DNA of 64,000 nucleotides from positions 1 through 64,000 of the forward strand of contig NZ_JAHWXY010000005.1 of assembly GCF_024281235.1 (NCBI RefSeq), given 5' to 3'. Origin of the DNA: Shinella daejeonensis. Lineage in GTDB: Bacteria > Pseudomonadota > Alphaproteobacteria > Rhizobiales > Rhizobiaceae. The position numbers were made by a program, and so were the translations under genes. The notes below the pieces were generated by a model. That model was not told where the DNA came from. It did not search any database and was given only the letters and a program-made list of their open reading frames with translations. Below are positions 1 through 8,820 of the stretch, one piece after another. Position 1 is the stretch's first letter, and each line of letters opens with the position of its first letter.

Positions 1-445
1 GGCCGCGGCCGTCCGCGGCGGCGCGACCGCCGCGGGCGCGGCAACCGCAGCCTATAGCGTCGGCGCGCTCGGCCAGACCGGCGCGGCCGGTGTTGCTTCC
101 GGCCTTGGTGGTGTTGCCCGCGCCGCAGGCTCGGCCGCCGTCTCTCCCTTGAAGCGTGCCGTCTCGAAAGCCACCGAATCCGTCAAATCCAGCTTTTCCG
201 ATGGCGCAAAGGCCGGATTCGGCGTGACGGGCGGCAGTTCCACCATGGGCACGGTCAGCGGCGCAAGCGCCGATCCCGCAGCCGCGCCATCCAGCCCCAC
301 CGGCAGCCCGCCCGCATGGGCGCAGCGGATGCGTCGCTCGCAAGCCATGAACCACGGCACGACCATGGCCGCCCATGCGGTGCGCTCCGGCGACAGCCAC
401 GGCTCCGGTTCCTCCATCAACCTTTCCGAAAGTGACCGCACATGA
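1..445 (+). CDS. trbL: Conjugal transfer protein TrbL, 3' end only
   Basis: The open frame enters from the left edge and ends at the TGA that overlaps the trbF start (ATGA). About 147 residues are visible, rich in Ala, Gly and Ser, with a low-complexity tail ending in a short polar segment. TrbL is the polytopic inner-membrane channel component of the Trb mating-pair formation apparatus; its membrane part lies outside the window. The assignment rests on this tail type and on the gene order L-F-G-I, which is fixed in trb operons. No start is visible. Confidence 0.8.
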   Translation, partial: AAAVRGGATAAGAATAAYSVGALGQTGAAGVASGLGGVARAAGSAAVSPLKRAVSKATESVKSSFSDGAKAGFGVTGGSSTMGTVSGASADPAAAPSSPTGSPPAWAQRMRRSQAMNHGTTMAAHAVRSGDSHGSGSSINLSESDRT

Positions 446-1131
446 GCATCTTCAAACGACCAGCAACCCATTACGGCAAATCGCCGGAACCCGAGACGCC
501 TTATCAGAAGGCCGCGCAGGCATGGGACGAGCGCATCGGCTCGGCCCGCGTGCAAGCAAAAAACTGGCGCTATATGGCGTTCGGTTCGCTGATCCTGTCC
601 GCCGGATTCGCCTCGGCTCTGGTCTGGCAGTCCGCACGCGGGACCGTGGTGCCTTGGGTTGTGCAGGTGGATAATCTCGGACAGGCGCAGACCGTTGCGC
701 CGGCCGCCGCCGACTATCGCCCGACCGACCCGCAGATCGCTTTCCATCTCGGCCGTTTCATCGAGCAGGTGCGTGCGATCCCGGCCGATGCGATCATTGT
801 CCGCCAGAACTGGCTTCGCGCCTATGAGTGGACCACGGATCGCGGCGCGGCGGCGCTCAACGATTACGCCCGCGCCAACGATCCCTTCACCAAGGTCGGC
901 CGCCAGCAAGTCGCCGTTGAGGTGTCGAGCGTCATCCGTGCGTCCCCCAACAGCTTCCGCGTGGCGTGGACGGAAAGGCACTTCGAGAACGGCCAGCTTT
1001 CCACCACGGAGCGATGGACGGCCATTCTCACCATCGTCATCCAGCCGCCGCGCGACGCCGAGCGCCTGCGCGCCAATCCGCTGGGAATCTACGTCAATGC
1101 AATTTCGTGGTCGCGGGAGATGAGCCAATGA
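442..1131 (+). CDS. trbF: Conjugal transfer protein TrbF (VirB8-like)
   Basis: The protein has 229 residues, with a cytoplasmic N-terminus, one membrane segment at about residues 41-63 and a periplasmic VirB8-like domain. It is a scaffold of the type IV secretion channel used for mating-pair formation. The start overlaps the trbL stop by 4 bases and the stop overlaps the trbG start by 4 bases, so the operon is translationally coupled. Length and architecture match the family. Confidence 0.9.
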   Translation: MSIFKRPATHYGKSPEPETPYQKAAQAWDERIGSARVQAKNWRYMAFGSLILSAGFASALVWQSARGTVVPWVVQVDNLGQAQTVAPAAADYRPTDPQIAFHLGRFIEQVRAIPADAIIVRQNWLRAYEWTTDRGAAALNDYARANDPFTKVGRQQVAVEVSSVIRASPNSFRVAWTERHFENGQLSTTERWTAILTIVIQPPRDAERLRANPLGIYVNAISWSREMSQ

Positions 1132-2129
1132 GGACGATCACCCGCATCCCGACAATCGCGCCCATGCTGCTTTCGGCCACCATGCTCGCAGGCTGCGCCA
1201 CCAACCGGACGCCGCAATTCAGCTACGATGCCAGCGTGCCGCCGCTGCCGACCGTGCAGGCGGCAGCAACCGACAACACGCCCCGGCCGCTGCATGTGCC
1301 CCCGGCATGGACCGTGGCGCGCGGCGGCACGGCTGCCGGCACGCCGACCGGCCGCGTCGAGAACGCCAATGCAGCCGCCCGCGTCGAGCCGCGCCGGGAA
1401 GGTTACTACAACGCGATCCAGATTTATCCGTGGTCGGAAGGCGCGCTCTATCAGGTCTATGCCGCAGTCGGGCAGATCACGACGATCGCGCTGGAGCCGG
1501 GCGAGAGCCTGACCGGCGCGGGGCCGATTGCGGCGGGCGATACCGCCCGCTGGATCATCGGCGACACCGAGAGCGGCAGCGGTGCAAACCGCCGTGTCCA
1601 TATCCTCGTGAAGCCGACACGCCCGGACATTTCCACCAACCTTGTCGTCACCACCGACCGGCGCACCTACATGATCGAGCTGCGCGCGCGGGAATCGCTC
1701 TACATGCCGGCCGTGGCATGGGCCTATCCCGCGCCGCCAGCAGGCCAGCGCCAGACCGTCCCGGCCGCGCCAATCATCCCGGCCGAGGCTGCGCGGAACT
1801 ATCGCTATGGCTTGCAGGTGCAGGGCGACAGCCCGCCATGGCGGCCCGTCTCCGTCTTCGACGATGGCAGGCGCGCCTATGTCGTCTTCCCGGCCGGGAT
1901 CGTGCAGGGCGAAATGCCGCCGATTTTCGTGCTCGGCACGAATGGCGAACCGCAGATCGTCAACAGCCGAGTCCACCAGAACGTCCTGATCGTGGACCGT
2001 CTGTTTGGCGCGGCCGAGCTGCGCCTTGGCAGCGGCAACCGCCAGCAGGTCGTCAGGATCGTTCGCATCAACCCGACGCAGGCCGCCGCCGCACAGCCCG
2101 CCAGCGCGACCGGAGATTCCCCGTCATGA
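1128..2129 (+). CDS. trbG: Conjugal transfer protein TrbG (VirB9-like)
   Basis: The protein has 333 residues. The start is the ATG overlapping the trbF stop; the longer open frame upstream lies inside trbF. The N-terminus is a lipoprotein signal peptide with lipobox LAGC (Cys23), so it is probably anchored in the outer membrane. The rest is a VirB9/CagX-type beta-rich domain. It forms the outer-membrane core complex of the conjugation channel with TrbI. It ends in an ATGA overlap with trbI. Confidence 0.92.
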   Translation: MRTITRIPTIAPMLLSATMLAGCATNRTPQFSYDASVPPLPTVQAAATDNTPRPLHVPPAWTVARGGTAAGTPTGRVENANAAARVEPRREGYYNAIQIYPWSEGALYQVYAAVGQITTIALEPGESLTGAGPIAAGDTARWIIGDTESGSGANRRVHILVKPTRPDISTNLVVTTDRRTYMIELRARESLYMPAVAWAYPAPPAGQRQTVPAAPIIPAEAARNYRYGLQVQGDSPPWRPVSVFDDGRRAYVVFPAGIVQGEMPPIFVLGTNGEPQIVNSRVHQNVLIVDRLFGAAELRLGSGNRQQVVRIVRINPTQAAAAQPASATGDSPS

Positions 2130-3262
2130 CAGACAACACCATCACCGATACCGGCGCGCCCATGCGGCTGCGTGCCGAGCCGCCGCGCGTCACCCGCCTG
2201 TCCCGCAAAGTGCTTGCCGGCGTCGGCGCTGTCGCCTTGCTCGGCATCGGCGGCGCGCTAATCTACGCGCTCCAGACCCGCGATGCAGGGCCGGGAGGCG
2301 AAGAACTCTATTCGATCAACAACCGGCAAACTGCCGATGGGCTGGCGGGCTTGCCGAGCGACTATAGCGGGCCGGTGCTCGGCCCCGCGCTGCCCGGAGA
2401 TTTGGGCCGACCCATTCTCGACGCGCAGAACCGGGGACAACCAGTCGTGCCGCCCGTCATGGCGACGCCCGCCGTCGATCCCGAGGAGGAACGCCGACGC
2501 GCCGAGGAAGAAGCCGCGCGCTTGAGCAACGTGTTCTTCCAGTCCGGCCCGCGCACGGGAGCGCCGGCAGGAACGGCCATGCCCGGCCTTGCCGGTCTTG
2601 GCCTTGGTGGACAGCCCGCGACGCAGGACCGGCACGCGGCTTTCCTCAGTGGCCCCGTGGACCGGCAGACCGTCGCGCCGGATCGTGTCGCGCCGCCGGC
2701 ATCGCCCTATATCCTTCAGGCCGGGGCCGTGATCCCGGCTGCGCTCATCACCGGCATCCGCTCCGACCTTCCGGGGCAGGTCACGGCGCAAGTAACCGAG
2801 AACGTCTATGACAGCCCGACCGGTTCGCTGCTGCTGATCCCGCAGGGAACGCGCATCATCGGCCAATACGATGACGGCGTGACCTTCGGCCAGCGCCGCG
2901 TGTTGCTGGTGTGGAATCGCCTGATCCTGCCGGGCGGCCGTTCCATCGTCCTTGAGCGCCTGCCGGGCGCGGACGCCAGCGGCTATGCCGGCCTTGAGGA
3001 CGGCGTCGATTATCATTGGTGGGATCTGATGAAGGCCGCAGGGCTGTCCACGTTGCTTGGCATGGGCACGGAGCTGGCGACCGACGACGAGGACCGGCTT
3101 ATCCGGGCAATTCGAGACGGGGCGCAGGATACCGTCAATCAGGCGGGACAGCAGATCGTGCAGCGCCAGTTGCAGGTCGCGCCGACGCTGACCATTCGGC
3201 CGGGCTTCCCGGTCAGGATTATCGTCACCCGCGACCTTGTGTTAGAGCCGACAGGAGGTTGA
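2126..3262 (+). CDS. trbI: Conjugal transfer protein TrbI (VirB10-like)
   Basis: The protein has 378 residues. A cytoplasmic tail and one membrane helix (about 29-49) are followed by a Pro-rich charged linker containing a Glu/Arg-rich coiled patch, then the conserved VirB10 C-terminal beta-barrel domain (about 190-378) with the typical segment on stability of the outer complex (PQGTRIIGQYDDG, residues about 239-251). It spans both membranes and links inner and outer parts of the conjugation channel. The start overlaps the trbG stop. Confidence 0.92.
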   Translation: MTDNTITDTGAPMRLRAEPPRVTRLSRKVLAGVGAVALLGIGGALIYALQTRDAGPGGEELYSINNRQTADGLAGLPSDYSGPVLGPALPGDLGRPILDAQNRGQPVVPPVMATPAVDPEEERRRAEEEAARLSNVFFQSGPRTGAPAGTAMPGLAGLGLGGQPATQDRHAAFLSGPVDRQTVAPDRVAPPASPYILQAGAVIPAALITGIRSDLPGQVTAQVTENVYDSPTGSLLLIPQGTRIIGQYDDGVTFGQRRVLLVWNRLILPGGRSIVLERLPGADASGYAGLEDGVDYHWWDLMKAAGLSTLLGMGTELATDDEDRLIRAIRDGAQDTVNQAGQQIVQRQLQVAPTLTIRPGFPVRIIVTRDLVLEPTGG

Positions 3263-3264
3263 CC

Positions 3265-3486
3265 GTGACCAAGCTGAAACTCGGACCGCTCCCCGACGAC
3301 AAGCCGGTCAAGGTGACGGTGGAGCTGCCCGCGTCGCTTCACCGCGATCTGGTCGCCTATGCCGAGGTGCTGGCCCGCTATTGCGGCCAGCCCGCCGCCG
3401 ACCCCATCAGGCTCATCGTGCCGATGCTGGAGCGGTTCATCGCCACGGATCGCGGTTTCGCCAAGGCACGACGCGCTGCAAGCTAA
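3265..3486 (+). CDS. DUF2274 family protein of trb clusters
   Basis: This 73-residue protein starts at GTG 3265, chosen because a perfect AGGAGG lies at 3253-3258 and because the longer upstream frame is inside trbI. It has a short basic and hydrophobic fold (LPASLHRDLVAYAEVL) resembling a ribbon-helix-helix-like domain. DUF2274 genes are known right after trbI in alphaproteobacterial conjugative elements; their role is unknown. It begins 2 bases after the trbI stop. Confidence 0.8.
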   Translation: MTKLKLGPLPDDKPVKVTVELPASLHRDLVAYAEVLARYCGQPAADPIRLIVPMLERFIATDRGFAKARRAAS

Positions 3487-3621
3487 GTCCCAACCCGCAG
3501 GGGTGCCGCCAGCGCATAGGCGCAAATGCGGCACGCTACAGCCCGCCGACTGCCCTCCATGGTTCGATTAATTCCGGGGCCTTGAGCGTCCCGGAGTCCA
3601 CACCGAACCAAGGAGGATTCC

Positions 3622-3939
3622 ATGTGCGCAGAGCGCCGCCGCGCCCGAAAAGGGCGACCGCGACAGTCGATCCCCGAACCACTTCCCGACGATCTTTTCG
3701 ATTACGCTGACGATCCCACGCCGGACGGCCGAACGCGAGCCAGCGACACGCCACTTCTCGGCCCGGATGGACAGAGGATGCGTGTCACGGACGATTGGCC
3801 GGAGGACATTCCCGTCACCGAGGCCGAGATTGACGTGTTCGAGCGTTGGTTCGGCGATGTGTTCGACGAACTCTTGAGCCCGCGAAAGCCGGATGACAGC
3901 TTGTATTTCCTATCACAGATTGATAGGAAAAAGGCGTGA
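3622..3939 (+). CDS. Hypothetical acidic protein of the conjugative element
   Basis: This 105-residue protein is preceded by a strong AAGGAGG 7-8 bases before the ATG. It has a basic N-terminus (CAERRRARKGRPR) and a Pro/Asp-rich acidic body with the segment VTEAEIDVFERWFGDVFDELL. No known domain is recognised. The GTGA overlap with the next gene places it in one coupled unit with the toxin-antitoxin pair and the recombinase. The 135 bases before it carry no visible gene. Confidence 0.65.
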   Translation: MCAERRRARKGRPRQSIPEPLPDDLFDYADDPTPDGRTRASDTPLLGPDGQRMRVTDDWPEDIPVTEAEIDVFERWFGDVFDELLSPRKPDDSLYFLSQIDRKKA

Positions 3940-4289
3940 GCGGTCATCGTGATCCGGGCCTCGACACGCTTCTGGACCTCGACGGACAGATGCTCTTTGT
4001 CGATCCCGAAGGCGGCTATTGGGTGAAGTTTGTCGTCACCCGCGTTCCGGCCTCGCCGGAAAAGCCGCATGGCCTCGATTATTCGCTCACGCTTCACGGG
4101 CCTTCGGGCGAACGGCTGGTCGGCCTCGACAATGCCCATCCGGTCGGCCGAGGCAGACGCGGCGAACCGATGGACCATCGGCACCGCCTCCAGACCGTGA
4201 AGCCTTACGCCTACGAGGATGCGGCCACGCTGCTGGCCGACTTCTGGCAGGCGGTGGACGCGGTTTTGAAGGAGCGAGGTGCCCTATGA
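3936..4289 (+). CDS. Putative toxin of the TumE family (DUF6516)
   Basis: The protein has 117 residues and a GTG start that overlaps the upstream stop. It shows the DUF6516 pattern: an N-terminal GYWVKFVVTRV beta segment, then HGLDYSLTLH, a central polar stretch naming LDNAHPV, and a C-terminal helix ending in FWQAVDAVLKERG. The next gene encodes a winged HTH protein of the type paired with TumE toxins. TumE/TumA is a plasmid and island toxin-antitoxin family; the target is not visible from sequence. The family call is from recognition of the pattern, not a search. Confidence 0.65.
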   Translation: MSGHRDPGLDTLLDLDGQMLFVDPEGGYWVKFVVTRVPASPEKPHGLDYSLTLHGPSGERLVGLDNAHPVGRGRRGEPMDHRHRLQTVKPYAYEDAATLLADFWQAVDAVLKERGAL

Positions 4290-4684
4290 CCACATTGAAA
4301 GTCGGGATTGCCGACTATGAAGAAATGAAGGCCCGCACCATGCGGATTGCCAAGGGCGAGGAAAAGCCCGCGCCCGGCGACCCGAAGGTGTGGTTCACCT
4401 CGACCGAATCCTTCGCCAAGGTGCTGTCGGCCGGGAACCGCGAGTTGCTTCGCGTCATCGCCGAGAAAGCCCCGGCATCGCTGGAAGAACTGGCGGAAAT
4501 CACCGGCCGGGCCGGCTCCAATCTGTCACGCACCCTCAAAACGATGGAGAGCTACGGCCTTGTGCGGCTTGAGCCGGGCCACGGCCGCAAGCTTGCGCCC
4601 AAGGTGGTTCATGACCGCGTGGAGCTGGCGCTGCCCCTGATCGACCGCCCCAAGGCGAAGAAGGCTATGGGAGACCGGCCATGA
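4286..4684 (+). CDS. Putative TumA-like antitoxin, winged HTH protein
   Basis: The protein has 132 residues. It starts at the ATG overlapping the toxin stop. Residues about 50-105 form a MarR/ArsR-like winged helix (LEELAEITGRAGSNLSRTLK is the recognition region) followed by a basic C-terminus. This matches the small DNA-binding partner (HVO_A0114-like) of TumE toxins. It probably neutralises the toxin and represses the unit. Its stop overlaps the recombinase start (ATGA), so antitoxin and recombinase are translated together. Confidence 0.65.
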   Translation: MTTLKVGIADYEEMKARTMRIAKGEEKPAPGDPKVWFTSTESFAKVLSAGNRELLRVIAEKAPASLEELAEITGRAGSNLSRTLKTMESYGLVRLEPGHGRKLAPKVVHDRVELALPLIDRPKAKKAMGDRP

Positions 4685-6339
4685 ACATGCACAGCCCAAC
4701 CGTTACCGCCCGCGCCGCGCTTTACCTGCGCGTCTCAACTGCCCGGCAGGCCGAGCATGACATTTCCATTCCCGACCAGAAGCGGCAGGGCGAAGCCTAT
4801 TGCGAGCAACGGGGCTACCAGCTCGTTGAAACCTATGTCGAGCCCGGCGCAACCGCCACCAACGACAAGCGCCCCGAGTTCCAGCGCATGATCGAGGCCG
4901 GTACGTCCAAGCCCGCGCCGTTCGACGTGGTGGTGGTCCATTCGTTCAGCCGCTTCTTCCGCGATCACTTCGAGATGGAGTTCTACGTTCGCAAGCTGGC
5001 GAAGAACGGCGTCAAGCTGGTGTCCATCACGCAGGAGATGGGCGACGACCCCATGCACCAGATGATGCGGCAGATCATGGCGCTGTTCGACGAATACCAG
5101 TCCAAGGAGAACGCCAAGCACGTCCTACGCGCCATGAACGAGAACGCCCGCCAAGGCTTCTGGAACGGCGCACGACCTCCTATCGGCTATCGCATCGTCG
5201 CGGCCGAGCAGCGGGGATCGAAGATCAAGAAGAAGCTCGAGATCGACCCGCTGCACGCCGACACCGTGCGGCTGATCTATCGGCTCTATCTCGAAGGTGA
5301 CGGCAAGTCCGGCGCAATGGGCGTCAAGGCTATTGCCACTTATCTCAACGAGCACGGCTTCTTCACCCGTGATGGTGGCAAATGGGGTCTAGCGCAAATC
5401 CACGCCATCCTTACCCGCACCACCTATATCGGCGAGCACAGGTTCAATACGCGCTCGCACAAGGACCGGGAGAAGAAGCCGGAGAGCGAAGTCGCCATCA
5501 TGGCCGTTCCACCTCTGATCGAACGCGAAATATTCGACGCTGTGCAAGCGCGTTTGAGGTCGCGCGATCCTTTGGTGACGCCAGCCCGCGTATCCAGCGG
5601 CCCCACGCTGCTTACCGGCATTTGCTTCTGCGCCAAGTGCGGAGGTGCCATGACACTACGCACTGGAAAGGGAAGCGCTGGGCAGACATACCGCTATTAC
5701 ACCTGCTCGACCAAGGCGCGGCAGGGCAAGACCGGCTGCAAGGGCCGCACGATCCCGATGGACAAGCTGGACCGTCTTGTCGCCGATCATATCGGAGATC
5801 GGCTGCTCCAGCCCAAGCGACTGGAAACTGTCCTCGCCAGCGTCATCGACCGGCGGCAGGAGCGAGCCGAGCGCCGCCGCGAGCATCTTGCCGAACTTCA
5901 CAGGCGAATCACGGAAGCCGACCAGCGGCTCGGTCGTCTCTTTGACGCCATCGAAGCCGGTATGGTGGACAAGGACGACGCCATGGCAAAAGAGCGCATG
6001 GCGAGCCTAAAGGCGTTACGGGATCAGGCCGCTGCGGACGCCGAGCGTACCCAGCTCGCGCTCGACAGTTCAGGCAATCAAGGCGTCAGCCCGGAAATGC
6101 TCAAGGGCTTCGCCCGCAAAGCCCGCGAACGGATACGACTCGACGATGGCGGCTACCGACGCGACCATCTGCGCGCTCTGGCGCAGCGCGTCGAGGTCGC
6201 CGACGACGAGGTTCGCATCATGGGATCGAAGTCGGAACTGCTGCGAACGCTGGTCGCCGCTTCAAGCGTAGAAACGGCGGCGTTCGGCGTTCATAGTTCT
6301 GTTCTGAAATGGCGCACCCGACAGGATTCGAACCTGTGA
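4681..6339 (+). CDS. Large serine recombinase of the conjugative element
   Basis: The protein has 552 residues. The N-terminal resolvase domain carries the catalytic motif YLRVSTARQ (Ser19). A recombinase domain (about 165-290), a zinc ribbon (Cys315, 317, 320, 342, 353) and a long coiled coil (about 385-470) follow. The order is that of large serine integrases. It probably integrates or excises the element. The last 10 codons (6310-6339) lie inside the 3' end of the tRNA-Arg gene on the other strand, which ties the gene to the junction. A separate tyrosine integrase at the unseen left end cannot be excluded. Confidence 0.9.
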   Translation: MNMHSPTVTARAALYLRVSTARQAEHDISIPDQKRQGEAYCEQRGYQLVETYVEPGATATNDKRPEFQRMIEAGTSKPAPFDVVVVHSFSRFFRDHFEMEFYVRKLAKNGVKLVSITQEMGDDPMHQMMRQIMALFDEYQSKENAKHVLRAMNENARQGFWNGARPPIGYRIVAAEQRGSKIKKKLEIDPLHADTVRLIYRLYLEGDGKSGAMGVKAIATYLNEHGFFTRDGGKWGLAQIHAILTRTTYIGEHRFNTRSHKDREKKPESEVAIMAVPPLIEREIFDAVQARLRSRDPLVTPARVSSGPTLLTGICFCAKCGGAMTLRTGKGSAGQTYRYYTCSTKARQGKTGCKGRTIPMDKLDRLVADHIGDRLLQPKRLETVLASVIDRRQERAERRREHLAELHRRITEADQRLGRLFDAIEAGMVDKDDAMAKERMASLKALRDQAAADAERTQLALDSSGNQGVSPEMLKGFARKARERIRLDDGGYRRDHLRALAQRVEVADDEVRIMGSKSELLRTLVAASSVETAAFGVHSSVLKWRTRQDSNL

Positions 6340-6345
6340 CCTTTG
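6310..6345. other. Probable attachment-site core of the conjugative element
   Basis: The border between trb/recombinase DNA and chromosomal DNA lies at the 3' end of tRNA-Arg(CCG). The recombinase frame terminates inside the tRNA. The exact crossover and the length of the direct repeat cannot be set because the other end of the element is outside the window. Confidence 0.5.
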
Positions 6346-6386
6346 GAATCGGAATCCAACACTCTATCCAGCTGAGCTACGGGTGC
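6310..6386 (-). tRNA. tRNA-Arg (anticodon CCG)
   Basis: The minus strand gives a full cloverleaf: acceptor GCACCCG pairing with CGGGTGC, a G discriminator and an encoded CCA (6310-6312). The anticodon stem is TTGGA/TCCAA with loop TTCCGAT, so the anticodon is CCG, reading CGG Arg codons. The TTCGAAT T-loop is present. The 3' end faces the conjugative element, as expected when a mobile element has integrated into a tRNA 3' end and rebuilt it. Confidence 0.95.
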
Positions 6387-7112
6387 AGCCGAGTGGCCCG
6401 TTTGAGCGAGCTCGGGGTTCATAGCGCAGCTTGAAGGCGGGTTCAATGGTTCTCTCGCCTTTAGACGCGGGGAAATCTCAAGGAAACACGAAAATTTTCC
6501 GACATGGCCTGGGGCGGCTTTGCCGATGCCTTTTTCGGCGTCTTTCTAGTCAGAAACAGACGAGGTGATGCAGTGCCATGGCCTTGGACGGTACGGACCC
6601 ATGCCAAGGGTCGGACAGTTTGCCGGCGGAACCGGCGGCCTTCTAACATTCCAGCTGCGCTTTTAATTTGAGGTGTGCTTGTCGTGCCGCGGCTGGATGT
6701 GTCCGTCGCCAGAGCGCCCAGGCGATGACATAGGAAGGTTCGATGCGCGCCCGTACGATGCGGGTGGCGATGCGGCGGGTCCCCATCAGGGGGTGCTGAC
6801 CTCGATTCAGGCCAGCGCAAACTCCACCGGCAAGACCTTTTCGCAGCCACGGGTATTCCTCGGTGTGGCCGGCGCTGGCGCCAATGGCACCTTGGTCGCA
6901 CGCTTACGGCCCGCAAGACCACGAATGTCTAACCGACACGATCCGACGCTCCTGCGACGATCGATTTCTGCTTCCTTTGCTTTCCGGGCGCGCACGGAAA
7001 AGTTGTCGGGCAACATGACGGGGGTGCGTCTGGAATGCCGTGTTGTTCATACCTGCCTTGAAACGGAGGGTGCCTCCGATTATATGCGCTCTTGACGGCT
7101 GGCGAGGTATTC
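6387..7112. other. Intergenic scar next to the tRNA
   Basis: About 725 bases separate the tRNA from the TetR gene. Apart from a transposase C-terminal remnant no credible gene is seen. The longer open frames here have compositions of GC-rich noise and lack ribosome binding sites. It reads like decayed mobile DNA beside an integration hot spot. Confidence 0.5.
6643..6801 (-). pseudogene. C-terminal remnant of a DDE transposase (IS701-like)
   Basis: In one minus-strand frame ending at TAG 6643-6645 the translation contains YVIAWALWRRTHPAAARQAH, which resembles the conserved W-W-RR-HQ-A-R-AH tail of IS701-type transposases. Upstream of about 6800 the frame no longer reads as transposase, and no inverted repeats were identified. 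It is therefore a fragment at best. Confidence 0.35.
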
Positions 7113-7733
7113 ATGCGGGCGCAGACGAGCAAAAGGACAGACGCCAGGCGCAATCGCGGCCTGATCCTCGAAGCGGCGAAGGCGGCGTTCGGGCGCGATG
7201 GCGTCCATGCTTCGCTTGACGAGATCGCCCGTTCGGCCGGCGTCGGACCCGCTACGCTCTATCGCCACTTCCCGACACGTGAGCATCTGCTGTGCGAGGT
7301 GTTGCACGAACGGCAGGCCGTTCTTCTGGCCCTGCGTGACGAAGCTCTGGCGCTGCCGGATGCAAAGAGCGCTCTTTACGGCTGGATGACGGCGCTTGGA
7401 GATTATCTCGGCGCTTTCAACGGCCTGCCTCAACCGTTCATCGATGCCTTCGAGGCCCAGGCGTCGCCTTTGGCCGTCACGTGCCGCACACTTGTTGCGA
7501 TCACCGACGAATTTCTCGCGCGCGCCAAGGCTGACGGTGCTGCCCGGCAATCGGTTTGCGCGCCGGCCCTGTTCCTGAGCGCGCTGGGCGCCGCCTTCGT
7601 TCACGACAAGGCCGGCCGATACGGCACCACGCCGGAGCAGGTCGAGGCGATCCAGGCCTTCGGCTACCTCACCGGCCATCCGGCCGTCGATACATCCCAT
7701 TCAATTCGCAAGACTGGAGCATTTCATGACTGA
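7113..7733 (+). CDS. TetR/AcrR family transcriptional regulator
   Basis: The protein has 206 residues. ATG 7113 is preferred over an upstream TTG because a GAGGT lies 5 bases before it. The N-terminal HTH (about residues 13-60) contains the TetR signature LDEIARSAGVGPATLYRHFPTR-type helix. The C-terminal ligand domain has no recognisable specificity. It overlaps the next gene by 8 bases, so it is co-transcribed with two oxidoreductases and probably controls them. Confidence 0.9.
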   Translation: MRAQTSKRTDARRNRGLILEAAKAAFGRDGVHASLDEIARSAGVGPATLYRHFPTREHLLCEVLHERQAVLLALRDEALALPDAKSALYGWMTALGDYLGAFNGLPQPFIDAFEAQASPLAVTCRTLVAITDEFLARAKADGAARQSVCAPALFLSALGAAFVHDKAGRYGTTPEQVEAIQAFGYLTGHPAVDTSHSIRKTGAFHD

Positions 7734-8820
7734 CGAGCCGATCCGCGTCGGGTTCATCGGCCTCAATCCCGGCATTCACTGGGCCGCGACGGCCCATATT
7801 CCGGCGCTGAAGGCGCTGCCCGGCGATTATGAAGTGGTCGGCGTAGCAAACACCAGTCTCGCCAGCGCGCAGAAAGCCGCCGACGCCTTCGGCCTGCCAC
7901 ATGCCTTCGAGACTGCGCAGGCGCTGGTCCATTCGCCGGAGATCGATCTTGTCGTGGTCACCGTCAAGGTGCCGCACCACCGCGATTTGGTGAGCGCGGC
8001 GCTGAACGCCGGCAAGCATGTCTATTGCGAATGGCCGCTCGGCAACGGGCTGGCCGAGGCGCGCGAACTGGCGGAACTGGCCGAGGCGAAAGGGGTCGTC
8101 GCAGCGGTCGGCACACAGATGCGCGTCGCCCCGGAGGTCGAATATTTGCGCCAGCTCATTGCCGACGGCTACGTCGGCGAGGTGCTGTCGACCACGCTTG
8201 TCGGCAGTGGCGGCCAATGGGGCGCCGAGACAGATGCCGCCCATGCCTATCTCTTTGACAAGAGGAATGGCGCAACGCTGCTCAGCATTCCGCTCGGGCA
8301 CACGCTGGCCGGCATGCGCGAGGTGCTGGGCGGCTTTGGCGACCTCACCGCACGCATGATCGCCCGCCGCAAGACCGTGCATGTCACGGATACGGCGGAG
8401 ACGGTTCCAACGACCTCTCACGATCAGGTTCTGGTTCATGGCGCGCTGGACAGCGGCGCGGCGGTCTCGATCCATTATCGCGGCGGCCTGTCGCGCGGAA
8501 CCAACCTCTTGTGGGAGATCAACGGCACCGAGGGCGACATCCAGGTGACCGGCGCGACCGGCCATGCCCAGATCGTGCAATTGTCGATCCGGGGCGCCAG
8601 GGGCGAGGCAAAAGAGCTTGCGTCGCTAACGCCGCCCCCTTCCGCCTATGAGGGCTGGCCGGACAGTTCCGTCGCCCGCAATGTCGCGCGACTCTATGCC
8701 CTGATCGCGCGGGATATCCGTTCGGGGACACGTTCCGCACCCAGTTTCCGCGATGCCGTCGCACTGCATGAGACGGTGGACGCGATTGAACGCTCCGCTG
8801 CCGCAAAGGAACCAAAATGA
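7726..8820 (+). CDS. Gfo/Idh/MocA family oxidoreductase
   Basis: The protein has 364 residues with an N-terminal Rossmann fold (VGFIGLNPG, residues about 8-16) binding NAD(P), the conserved EWPLGNGLAEARELAELAE segment corresponding to the family's EKP motif region, and a C-terminal substrate domain. Here the usual EKP is EWP, so Trp replaces the catalytic-site Lys, which is seen in a subgroup related to galactose 1-dehydrogenase-like repressors. Substrate unknown. It overlaps tetR by 8 and the next gene by 4 bases. Confidence 0.85.
   Translation: MTDEPIRVGFIGLNPGIHWAATAHIPALKALPGDYEVVGVANTSLASAQKAADAFGLPHAFETAQALVHSPEIDLVVVTVKVPHHRDLVSAALNAGKHVYCEWPLGNGLAEARELAELAEAKGVVAAVGTQMRVAPEVEYLRQLIADGYVGEVLSTTLVGSGGQWGAETDAAHAYLFDKRNGATLLSIPLGHTLAGMREVLGGFGDLTARMIARRKTVHVTDTAETVPTTSHDQVLVHGALDSGAAVSIHYRGGLSRGTNLLWEINGTEGDIQVTGATGHAQIVQLSIRGARGEAKELASLTPPPSAYEGWPDSSVARNVARLYALIARDIRSGTRSAPSFRDAVALHETVDAIERSAAAKEPK

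Noticed and set aside
6673-7095. 140-codon plus-strand frame before the TetR gene
   Set aside because: No ribosome binding site and no family look; it runs across the transposase remnant on the other strand.
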